From Lachnospiraceae bacterium UBA1778 (GTDB taxonomy: Bacteria; Bacillota; Clostridia; Lachnospirales; Lachnospiraceae): a stretch of DNA of 12,632 nt. Under the pieces are notes generated by a model, which saw only the letters and a program-made list of their open reading frames with translations, did not search any database and was not told the origin of the DNA. Location: contig DCGM01000028.1 in assembly GCA_002315255.1 (NCBI GenBank), positions 654 through 13,285 on the forward strand. Direction: 5' to 3'. Below, piece after piece: positions 1-6,597 of this stretch; the stretch's first letter is position 1; every line of letters starts with the position of its first letter. A program made the translations under genes and the position numbers.

Positions 1-689
1 TATGCATTGTCAAGCGTGCGGCCGCGCATATAAGCAAGCGGAGCTACTTCGATGCATCCTTTTTCGAGATTATGCTGGAAAGCTTCCGGCCCGAGAATCT
101 GATAAAGGGCATCATATAACGGGCGAAGGTACGGATCAATCTTACTCTGGAGGTCTCCAGGCAGAAATCCGAGTTTTTCACCCGCTTCAATCGCCGGCCG
201 GGTCAGGATAATCCGGTCGACCTCCTGATTTTTAAAAGAATCGACTGCCATCGCAATCGCGAGATATGTTTTTCCGGTTCCGGCAGGACCGACGCCAAAC
301 GTGATCATCGATTTCCGAAGCGCATCCACATACCGCTTCTGCCCCATCGTCTTTGGCTTGACCGGTTTTCCGGATACGGTATGGCAGATAATATCCGAAT
401 CGATTTCGATGAGCTTTTCGGACGAGTTTTCCGCCGATAAGGACAATGCGTAATCGACTGTCTGCTGAGAAATCAGATTGCCGCGTTTTGAAAGCTCGAT
501 CAGCTTTTCCAGTACGTCTTTTGCACGTTTCGCAGCATTCTCTTCTCCGGAAATCCGAATTCCGTCATTCCGGATAACGATCTCCACCCCCAGCGTCCGT
601 TCGATCGTTTTTGTATAAAGATCTGAATGGCCGAACACATTGATCAGATGATCCGGTGTAATATCGGCGATCAGTAAATTTGTTTCCAA
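1..689 (-). CDS. phoH: PhoH family ATPase, N-terminal part (gene cut by window edge)
   Basis: This reads as 229 codons of a PhoH-like protein and runs off the left edge. PhoH proteins are P-loop ATPases linked to RNA metabolism; the exact role is not settled. The N-terminal ~65 residues look like the KH-like segment typical of the family. The Walker A motif GPAGTGKT is at residues 134-141, followed by the family signatures TRPAIEAGEKLGFLPGDL (163-180) and VAPLAYMRGRTLDNA (215-229). I chose a TTG start at 689 because a TAGGGGGA Shine-Dalgarno lies 6-7 bases upstream; the first in-frame ATG lies more than 100 codons inside, within the conserved region. No terminator is visible between this gene and the gene ending at 802, so read-through is possible. 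In many Bacillota phoH lies downstream of rpsU, followed by ybeY and era; here a membrane-protein gene separates rpsU and phoH. The C-terminal Walker B region is outside the window. Confidence 0.95.
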   Translation of the reverse strand, partial: METNLLIADITPDHLINVFGHSDLYTKTIERTLGVEIVIRNDGIRISGEENAAKRAKDVLEKLIELSKRGNLISQQTVDYALSLSAENSSEKLIEIDSDIICHTVSGKPVKPKTMGQKRYVDALRKSMITFGVGPAGTGKTYLAIAMAVDSFKNQEVDRIILTRPAIEAGEKLGFLPGDLQSKIDPYLRPLYDALYQILGPEAFQHNLEKGCIEVAPLAYMRGRTLDNA

Positions 690-736
690 ATAAATCCCCC
701 TAATAAACTCCCAATAGATTATTAATGAAAAGCAAG

Positions 737-783
737 TTTAATCTTTTACGAATAGTAATCTTTAATCTTTAATCTTTTACGAA
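737..783. repeat. Direct repeats in the phoH leader region
   Basis: A 16-base unit, TTTAATCTTTTACGAA on the plus strand, occurs exactly twice, at 737-752 and 768-783. Between them are further TTTAATC units at 761-767 and 768-774 and a related AGTAATC just before. The array lies between the stop codon of the upstream gene (802) and the phoH start (689). It could be a tandem operator, or a replication-slippage duplication. No convincing promoter with a good -35/-10 pair was found in this gap, so its role is unknown. Confidence 0.7.
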
Positions 784-801
784 AAATATAACTAGATTAC
801 C

Positions 802-2085
802 TTACACAAACTGGTCACGATGACGTCTGACAAACGAAATGACAAAGATTGCAAGTATCACGACTAAAACGATGACAACAATATACCAGACGGTTGCGCT
901 TGAGAAGAGGTGCATTCCATCTTCTTCAGCATTTAAATCGGTAATGACGCCCGGCTCATTGACCTTATCCGAAGTAGTCTGATCACTATAATGGTTCCGC
1001 TGGCCGATCTCTTCATGCCGGGTTGCTTCAGAAGGGTTTGTGGCCGTTTCTTTTTTCTTTGCAAATGCAGGATGTAAGGAAACCGGATGCTCCGGCATCG
1101 TGAAAAGAAGAGCCTGTCCGTTATGGGTGAATTCCGGAAGATAGCCGCCTTCAATGACCCATTTATCAAATTCATAATGATCGTCCGGAACGATAATGAC
1201 AGAAACAGTATCACCAGGGGCTGCCTCAAATTTTTCCAGATACAGACGGCCGCCATCAACTGAAACCGCATCGACCGAATAAAGAGCTGTGCCCGGTAGC
1301 GTTACAAGCGGAGATTCCAGGATTACTTCAGAGTAGTTTCCGCCGGAAATCTTCCAATTATCCATCGAAGACGGCAAAATAAGATATTTAAAATCCATGA
1401 CGAAATATTTTAAACCGTTTTCATTTAACCGGATCCGAATGAACGTTTTATAGGAATAGCCGGACTTCAAATCACCGTTCAGAACCTTTTCGCCATAGGA
1501 GGTTTCGAGATACATTTCCTCTATAGAAGCGATATTATCTAACGGATAAGAATTGCCGAAATAATCGTAAAAAGTGATGTTCTTTAACTGATAAAGGGCA
1601 TTCAGATAATCATTTCCGGCTTCGGAATCCGGGGTAATGATCTCTGCGTCCATTTCATTGATCATGAGAGCGGACTTAAAAGCTACTTCAATATGAACCG
1701 GATGATCCGGCATCGTAAAGGTATAAGAAACACCGCTAAAATCACAATCGATTTCGTTAATCTTTATAGCAGCCAATACATACCCGCGGTCAGGGTTAAC
1801 CCAAACCGTAACCTCAGTACCGGAAAGAACGGTCTGGCCCTGCTCAGCAGCGTAATGCTGACCGTTATAGGAGAGAGAAACGTAAGCATCTCCGCCTACA
1901 GTATCGGTCCAATCAATCGATGAATAAACGGATTCAGTCGATTCGGAAATATCTTCAGCAGAAACTTTGACTGTAGATAATACGCCCGTAAAAAGAATGA
2001 GCGCTGACAAAAATGCAAATGCTCTTCGCATATGGGCTGGAAGTTTATTCATTGTTTTATTATATGATTCAGATAAAGATCTCAT
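802..2085 (-). CDS. Secreted, membrane-anchored protein with InlB-like repeats
   Basis: A 427-residue cell-surface protein of unknown function. It has an N-terminal signal segment with a basic MRR region, a hydrophobic core at ~22-40 and a plausible cleavage site after VSA (41-43). The first repeat-like domain (~66-137) ends in FTMPDHPVHIEVAF. A middle region (~140-260) is not recognised. A second repeat-like domain (~272-342) contains DKWV and ends in FTMPEHPVSLHPAF. Then comes a polar linker (~345-395), one membrane helix (~398-419) and a short basic stop-transfer tail RRHRDQ. The W...F(T)MP...hPxF pattern is that of divergent InlB-type bacterial repeats, which are usually ligand-binding or spacer modules. 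The start at 2085 is supported by AAAGGAG 6-7 bases upstream; the in-frame ATG at 2052 has no Shine-Dalgarno. It has its own promoter (2171-2199), so it is transcribed apart from rpsU. Architecture resembles the 663-residue protein at 6598-8589. Confidence 0.85.
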   Translation of the reverse strand: MRSLSESYNKTMNKLPAHMRRAFAFLSALILFTGVLSTVKVSAEDISESTESVYSSIDWTDTVGGDAYVSLSYNGQHYAAEQGQTVLSGTEVTVWVNPDRGYVLAAIKINEIDCDFSGVSYTFTMPDHPVHIEVAFKSALMINEMDAEIITPDSEAGNDYLNALYQLKNITFYDYFGNSYPLDNIASIEEMYLETSYGEKVLNGDLKSGYSYKTFIRIRLNENGLKYFVMDFKYLILPSSMDNWKISGGNYSEVILESPLVTLPGTALYSVDAVSVDGGRLYLEKFEAAPGDTVSVIIVPDDHYEFDKWVIEGGYLPEFTHNGQALLFTMPEHPVSLHPAFAKKKETATNPSEATRHEEIGQRNHYSDQTTSDKVNEPGVITDLNAEEDGMHLFSSATVWYIVVIVLVVILAIFVISFVRRHRDQFV

Positions 2086-2139
2086 ACAATGCTCCTTTAA
2101 GAAAACAAAACGCTAATGGCGGTTAGACTGTTCGTTTTT

Positions 2140-2152
2140 GGGTATAGTACCC
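2140..2152 (-). promoter_or_regulatory. Short perfect dyad in the 5' leader of the 802-2085 gene
   Basis: GGGTA-TAG-TACCC forms a perfect 5+5 inverted repeat, extended on one side by another C. It lies about 12-24 bases downstream of the inferred transcription start and about 55 bases before the start codon. It could be a repressor operator or a small leader hairpin. There is no T-tract, so it is not a terminator. Confidence 0.4.
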
Positions 2153-2170
2153 CTACAATAATTCCTTTAT

Positions 2171-2199
2171 ATAATATCGCAATAAACACAAATTTTCAA
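2171..2199 (-). promoter_or_regulatory. Sigma-A type promoter for the 802-2085 gene
   Basis: On the minus strand, TTGAAA (2199-2194), a 17-base spacer and TATTAT (2176-2171) match the housekeeping promoter well. It sits just downstream of the rpsU terminator and about 86 bases upstream of the start codon at 2085. This makes the membrane-protein gene an independent transcription unit. Confidence 0.8.
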
Positions 2200-2213
2200 T
2201 CACTTTGTATATG

Positions 2214-2247
2214 AAATAAAAAATCCGGAGCAGATGCTCCGGATTTT
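2214..2247 (-). terminator. Rho-independent terminator after rpsU
   Basis: The 13-base arms at 2220-2232 and 2235-2247 (core ATCCGGAGCA / TGCTCCGGAT) form a near-perfect GC-centred stem with a 2-base centre. On the minus strand the stem is followed by a run of six T and further T-rich sequence (2220-2211). It starts 13 bases after the rpsU stop and would end both rpsU transcripts and clpC read-through. Confidence 0.9.
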
Positions 2248-2259
2248 ATGATTTAGAAA

Positions 2260-2433
2260 TCAATATTTGCGCTTTCTAGCAGCTTCAGATTTCTTCTTAC
2301 GTCTGACCGACGGCTTCTCGTAATGCTCACGCTTACGGATTTCCTGCTGGATGCCTGCCTTCGCAACGTTTCTCTTAAAACGACGAAGCGCGCTGTCCAG
2401 AGTCTCGTTCTCTTTAACGATAACGCTTGACAT
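2260..2433 (-). CDS. rpsU: Small ribosomal subunit protein bS21
   Basis: A 57-residue, strongly basic protein: MSSVIVKENETLDSALRRF at the start, then KREHYEKPSVRRKKKSEAARKRKY at the end with one residue block between. The length and both ends match bS21, the small-subunit protein near the mRNA exit side of the 30S subunit, where it affects translation initiation. The start at 2433 is fixed by a very strong AAAGGAGGTGA Shine-Dalgarno, 7-8 bases upstream. It lies 50 bases downstream of the clpC stop and has its own consensus promoter (2483-2510), so its expression need not follow that of clpC. The strong terminator follows at once. In many Bacillota rpsU is next to yqeY and a few genes from phoH; here it sits directly after clpC. 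Confidence 0.96.
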   Translation of the reverse strand: MSSVIVKENETLDSALRRFKRNVAKAGIQQEIRKREHYEKPSVRRKKKSEAARKRKY

Positions 2434-2482
2434 TTATGAATTCACCTCCTTTGGGTGCAAAAAATCAAATCACACAAATGGT

Positions 2483-2510
2483 ATTATACTGATTTTTCAG
2501 GACTTGTCAA
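2483..2510 (-). promoter_or_regulatory. Consensus sigma-A promoter of rpsU, overlapping the clpC stop
   Basis: On the minus strand, TTGACA (2510-2505) and TATAAT (2488-2483) are both perfect consensus hexamers with a 16-base spacer. The -35 is read in frame as codons TTG ACA (Leu-Thr) of clpC, and the clpC stop TAA (2486-2484) lies inside the -10 box. The transcript would start near 2476, leaving a leader of about 43 bases before the rpsU start. Confidence 0.9.
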
Positions 2511-4949
2511 GGAAAAAGTAATCCCTTCTGCATTTTTACCGATAGTGACCGTATCATTGGCCTGATACTGCCCGTTTAAGATCCGCTGAGACAATTCATC
2601 CTCGATCAGGTTCTGAATCGCGCGGTGTAATGGACGGGCGCCGAACTTCGGATCATAGCCTTTTTCCGCGAGATATTCTTTCGCTTTATCAGTGAACCTA
2701 AGATTTAAATCCATCTGCGCTTTCGCACGGACTGTCAGGTTCTTCAGCATGATGGCGACGATCTGCTTCATGTTCGCTTTGTCGAGCGCATGGAAGACTA
2801 ATATCTCGTCAATGCGGTTGATAAATTCCGGCTTAAACTGTTTCTTCACCGCTTCCATCACACGGTCCTTCATCACCTTATAATCAGCTTCTGCAGACGA
2901 CTTTGCGCCAAATCCGAGCGTTTTCGGCGTAATGATGTTCTCCGCGCCGCAGTTTGACGTCATAATGATTACCGTGTTTTTGAAATCGATCCTTCTGCCC
3001 TGAGAGTCCGTAATCTGGCCGTCATCGAGTACCTGTAAAAGGATATTGAAAACATCCGGATGCGCTTTTTCGATCTCATCAAACAGAATGACCGAATACG
3101 GATTCCGGCGTACTTTTTCCGCAAGCTGGCCGCCCTCGTCAAATCCGACATAGCCTGGCGGCGAGCCGATCATCTTACTGACCGAATGCTTTTCCATATA
3201 TTCGGACATGTCGACGCGGATCATTGCGTTTTCGGTTCCGAACAGCGTTTCGGCCAATGCTTTGCAGAGCTCAGTTTTTCCGACGCCGGTCGGACCTAAG
3301 AATAAGAAGGAGCCGATCGGGCGTTTCGGGTCTTTTAACCCGACGCGTCCGCGACGGACCGCTTTCGCGACTGCTGTTACCGCTTCATTCTGGCCGATCA
3401 CACGCTTATGAAGCGATTCTTCTAACTTTATGAGGCGCGCAGCTTCTTTTTCCTGAATCGATTTGACCGGAATCTTCGTCCAGTCAGAAACGATTCCGGC
3501 GATATCCTCTTCTGAAACGATCGGACGTTCTTCGCGCTGGCGTAACTCCCACTTATCGCGGACACGCTTAATTTTAGCGCGCTTTTTCTCCTGTTCCCGC
3601 TTGATTTCAGCTGCATGCTCAAAATTCTGCGACAGGACCGCATCTTCCTTTTCACGTTCGAGCGTTTTAATCTCTTCTTCTAACGTGTCGATTTCTTTCG
3701 GAGGAACATAAGTGTTTAAGCGGATTTTCGAAGAAGCTTCATCGATCAGATCGATCGCTTTGTCAGGGAGGAACCGGTCGGAAATATACCGCGCCGATAA
3801 ATGAACTGCAGCTTCGACAGCTTCGTCCGTAATAGAGACACGATGGTGGTCTTCATACGTTTTCTTTAAACCGAGGAGGATCTCCACCGATTCTTTTTCA
3901 GTCGGTTCTTCGACAGTTACCGGCTGGAACCGGCGCTCTAAAGCCGCATCCTTTTCAATGTGCTTCCGGTATTCGGAAATCGTCGTCGCGCCGACGAGCT
4001 GGATTTCTCCGCGTGCGAGCGATGGCTTGATTATATTCGCAGCATCCAATGCTCCCTCGGCGCCGCCGGCACCGATAATCGTATGGATTTCATCGATAAA
4101 CAGAATGACGGAGCGGTCATTGGAGACTTCGTTTAAAACATTTTTAATGCGCTCTTCAAATTCACCGCGGAATTTCGAGCCTGCGACCATTCCGGAAAGA
4201 TCGAGCGAGACAATCCGCTTGTCTTTCATGATATCCGGAACTTTTCCTTCGAGAATGCGAAGCGCAAGCCCTTCGATTACGGCTGTTTTTCCGACGCCGG
4301 GTTCGCCAATGAGACACGGGTTATTCTTCGTCCGACGGGAAAGGATCTGAATGACACGTGAAATCTCTTTTTCGCGCCCGATAACCGGATCAAGTTTTCC
4401 GTTCTTCGCCATTTCGGAGAGATCGCGGCTGTATTGGTCCAATGTAGGCGTTTTATGGGCAGTTTCACCGTTCTTCATCACATTGATGTTATCTTTTACG
4501 ATATCATCTTTCGTGCCCTGCATCATCGATAACAGCACGATATGAAGCTTCTCTAATGAAATGCCGAGAGATGTCAAAACGCGCGATGCGGAGCAGGTCT
4601 GGTGCGCCAGGATCGCGAGGAGGATATGCTCTGTTCCGATCAGTTCGCTCTTATAAAGAGTCGCTTTTTCGGCTGATTCATTTAAAATCCGGGCGGTCAT
4701 CGGCGTGAAATCGAACCCCGAAAACTCAATGACCGAATAATTAGAAATCAGATATTTCCGGATCATATCTTCGATATCTTCCGAATGAATCGCTGATTTT
4801 AAAAGGACCTGATAAGCGAGGCCCTCTTCCACTTTTGTAAATGCAAATAAGATGTGCTCTGTGCCGACAGCGCCTGCGCCGAACGATTTTGCGCAGTCCT
4901 TCGCGACGGATAAAACGCGTGAAGCCACATCCGTAAAGCGGTTTGCCAT
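2484..4949 (-). CDS. clpC: Clp protease ATP-binding subunit ClpC
   Basis: An 821-residue AAA+ unfoldase that feeds proteins to ClpP. The N-domain (~1-145) has two GTEHIL repeats with E31 and E107, equivalent to the glutamates that bind phospho-arginine in Bacillus ClpC. AAA-1 has Walker A GEPGVGKT (215-222) and Walker B VILFIDE (281-287). A UVR-containing middle coiled coil lies at ~415-475. AAA-2 has Walker A GPTGVGKT (552-559), Walker B VILFDE (620-625), the likely ClpP-docking loop LGF (678-680) and sensor-2 GARP (770-773). All key residues seem present and the length is normal. The start at 4949 overlaps the mcsB stop by one base (TAATG), with GGAGG 5 bases upstream inside the mcsB end, which suggests translational coupling. 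No terminator lies directly after it; transcripts probably run through rpsU to the terminator at 2214-2247. Its C-terminal codons also hold the rpsU promoter. Confidence 0.98.
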   Translation of the reverse strand: MANRFTDVASRVLSVAKDCAKSFGAGAVGTEHILFAFTKVEEGLAYQVLLKSAIHSEDIEDMIRKYLISNYSVIEFSGFDFTPMTARILNESAEKATLYKSELIGTEHILLAILAHQTCSASRVLTSLGISLEKLHIVLLSMMQGTKDDIVKDNINVMKNGETAHKTPTLDQYSRDLSEMAKNGKLDPVIGREKEISRVIQILSRRTKNNPCLIGEPGVGKTAVIEGLALRILEGKVPDIMKDKRIVSLDLSGMVAGSKFRGEFEERIKNVLNEVSNDRSVILFIDEIHTIIGAGGAEGALDAANIIKPSLARGEIQLVGATTISEYRKHIEKDAALERRFQPVTVEEPTEKESVEILLGLKKTYEDHHRVSITDEAVEAAVHLSARYISDRFLPDKAIDLIDEASSKIRLNTYVPPKEIDTLEEEIKTLEREKEDAVLSQNFEHAAEIKREQEKKRAKIKRVRDKWELRQREERPIVSEEDIAGIVSDWTKIPVKSIQEKEAARLIKLEESLHKRVIGQNEAVTAVAKAVRRGRVGLKDPKRPIGSFLFLGPTGVGKTELCKALAETLFGTENAMIRVDMSEYMEKHSVSKMIGSPPGYVGFDEGGQLAEKVRRNPYSVILFDEIEKAHPDVFNILLQVLDDGQITDSQGRRIDFKNTVIIMTSNCGAENIITPKTLGFGAKSSAEADYKVMKDRVMEAVKKQFKPEFINRIDEILVFHALDKANMKQIVAIMLKNLTVRAKAQMDLNLRFTDKAKEYLAEKGYDPKFGARPLHRAIQNLIEDELSQRILNGQYQANDTVTIGKNAEGITFSLTSPEKSV

Positions 4950-5998
4950 TATTCCTCCATAGAAATAGACGGATGGAAATGTTTTAAAAACGCCTGCACA
5001 TATTGTGCGCGTTTTTGTGTCATTTCATCATCGTCCAATGATTTTTTATAGTACATGCAAAGGTTTCCGGGGAAGATTCCGATCATCAGCTCATAAACAG
5101 AAACCGGAATGTCAGCCACAAAATAATGCTCGGAAACGCCTAAAAGAAAGTCCGATAAAAGCTTGCAGGCTTCGGGAATCTCCAGCTTTGCGGCATATTG
5201 AAGGATGCCGTAGGAACGTAAAACACGGTCGCGAAGGAGGAGCTCATTCGACGCTTTTCGTAGCGCACGTTCTTCTTCCATCAGCCGGTTTCCGACATTC
5301 GATAAGATATCGACGATCTCTTCTTCCGAAAGGCCGAGCGTCCGCTGATTATAAAGGACGAAAATCCCACCGATCTTCCGTGCGCCATATGTCCAACCCT
5401 CTTTAATGACGACGCCGTATTTCGTGATTTCATTGATCATTTCCTGAAAGCGCGGGTCCTGTGAAAGCATCGGAAGATGCATGATATAGTAAGCGCGCAT
5501 TCCGGTGCCGACATTCGAAAGGGTGGAGGTTTCGAAGCCGAGCGAATCATTGACAGCATAGTTCATACGGTCCTGAACATAAGCATCAATCATTTTAATC
5601 TTTGAAAGAAGCTCTTTCAGATTTTCGCCGCGCGAAGAAAGCGTCATGCGGAAATGGTCGGTCGTGTTCAGCGTCAGACTGAAGGCTTCATCACGGCTCA
5701 CATAAAGCGCGGTTTTCTCATTTTCTTTATAGGCGGCTTCATTGATTATATTCCGCTCACGGATAGCGTCTTTTTCGATTTTCCCAACTTCGTTTAAATC
5801 GACTTTATCCAGGGGCGCCCCGACGACGGAAGAGAGACCGTTTAACCGGTCTTCCACTTCTTTTTCAAATGATAAACGCATTTCCCGGTCCATCTTCTGC
5901 GGGAACAGAAACTCTTTCGTGTTCCGAAGAAGCCGGATGCGGCTCGCGAGAAAGAGGTCATCATTTTTCCCTGGGATTTCAAACCAGCGGTCATCCAT
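4949..5998 (-). CDS. mcsB: McsB homologue, predicted catalytically dead arginine kinase
   Basis: A full-length (349-residue) member of the McsB family. McsB proteins transfer phosphate to arginine side chains and, in Bacillus, target proteins to ClpCP. Fold markers are kept: ASRIRLLRN (18-26), DHFR (114-117), SNVGTGMRA (161-169), NQRTLG (217-222) and RDRVLRSYG (256-264). Catalytic features are not: NEEDH is NTTDH (111-115), the SCPTN loop is STLSN (158-162), and the RGIYGEGSEAVG loop aligns without gaps to KEGWTYGARKIG (199-210), losing both glutamates. The C-terminal RDxxRA allosteric motif appears as MTQKRA (326-331). I infer a pseudokinase that may still bind McsA or ClpC. I chose ATG 5998, with AGGTGG 5 bases upstream; a GTG at 6007 is possible. 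It overlaps mcsA by 8 bases and clpC by 1. Family assignment is sure; loss of activity is inference. Confidence 0.93.
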   Translation of the reverse strand: MDDRWFEIPGKNDDLFLASRIRLLRNTKEFLFPQKMDREMRLSFEKEVEDRLNGLSSVVGAPLDKVDLNEVGKIEKDAIRERNIINEAAYKENEKTALYVSRDEAFSLTLNTTDHFRMTLSSRGENLKELLSKIKMIDAYVQDRMNYAVNDSLGFETSTLSNVGTGMRAYYIMHLPMLSQDPRFQEMINEITKYGVVIKEGWTYGARKIGGIFVLYNQRTLGLSEEEIVDILSNVGNRLMEEERALRKASNELLLRDRVLRSYGILQYAAKLEIPEACKLLSDFLLGVSEHYFVADIPVSVYELMIGIFPGNLCMYYKKSLDDDEMTQKRAQYVQAFLKHFHPSISMEE

Positions 5999-6590
5999 GA
6001 TTTCCACCTTCTTCTTTCAGTTTTCGGATTTCATCGCGATAATAGGCGGCTTTCTCATAATCTTCTCTTTCTGCCGCCAGATTCATCTTCGCCGTCAGCT
6101 CTTCAAGCCGGTTTCTTTTCGGTTTGGAATCGGCGCAGAGCTTTTCAGCCGCTTTCAAGGCTTCCCGGTCCTCTTTCGAGACCATGCGGACATTTCGTTT
6201 CGCCACATGGTTTTCAGCGCCCTGAAGACCTTTTACGAGGTTCTGAAGGAACGGATTAAAGACTTCATAACAGCCGGAGCAGCCGAAAATTCCGTCTTCT
6301 AAAAACTCTCCGTAGGTTTTTTTGCAATTCGGACAGGTGATCCCTTTGATCTGTTCAGGATTTTCTTTTTGAGCATTTCCAGAATCCGATTTCGTGATGG
6401 AGTCCGAAATAAGTTTGAAAATGGCTTTCGACCATTCATTGACCGTATCCGGATTCACATGGTTCGGACGGATATTCGGGAATGCTGCCGCAGCGCATTG
6501 CTCACAGAGGTGTTTCGTTTCGGAAACACCGTTAATGACGCTCGTCACCTGGATATGCGCTTCTCTTTCATGGCATTTATCGCAAAGCAT
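5991..6590 (-). CDS. mcsA: McsA, zinc-finger activator/adaptor of McsB and ClpC
   Basis: A 199-residue cytoplasmic protein with the full McsA layout. The first zinc site has C3xxC6 and C29xxC32. The second has C86xxC89 and C104xxC107, within TCPNCKKTYGEF and FGCSGC. A C-terminal UVR domain at ~160-195 (EREDYEKAAYYRDEIRKL) is the segment that contacts Clp-type partners. In Bacillus McsA activates McsB and helps it act with ClpC. All eight cysteines are present, so the protein looks functional even though its partner kinase seems inactive. The start at 6590 has AAGGAG ~11 bases upstream. That Shine-Dalgarno lies within the last codons (Arg-Arg-Ser) of the preceding membrane-protein gene, whose stop is 7 bases before the ATG. 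This close spacing indicates one transcript and probable coupling. ctsR, the usual upstream neighbour, is absent. Confidence 0.96.
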   Translation of the reverse strand: MLCDKCHEREAHIQVTSVINGVSETKHLCEQCAAAAFPNIRPNHVNPDTVNEWSKAIFKLISDSITKSDSGNAQKENPEQIKGITCPNCKKTYGEFLEDGIFGCSGCYEVFNPFLQNLVKGLQGAENHVAKRNVRMVSKEDREALKAAEKLCADSKPKRNRLEELTAKMNLAAEREDYEKAAYYRDEIRKLKEEGGNHG

Positions 6591-6597
6591 TTTGCGT

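Noticed and set aside
737..783. CRISPR-like array from the repeats before phoH
   Set aside because: Only two 16-base copies with an AT-rich 15-base gap that itself contains the repeat unit; no cas genes are nearby.
5999..6007. GTG start of mcsB at 6007
   Set aside because: The ATG at 5998 has AGGTGG at good spacing, while the GTG has only a weak purine stretch directly against it. It is still possible.
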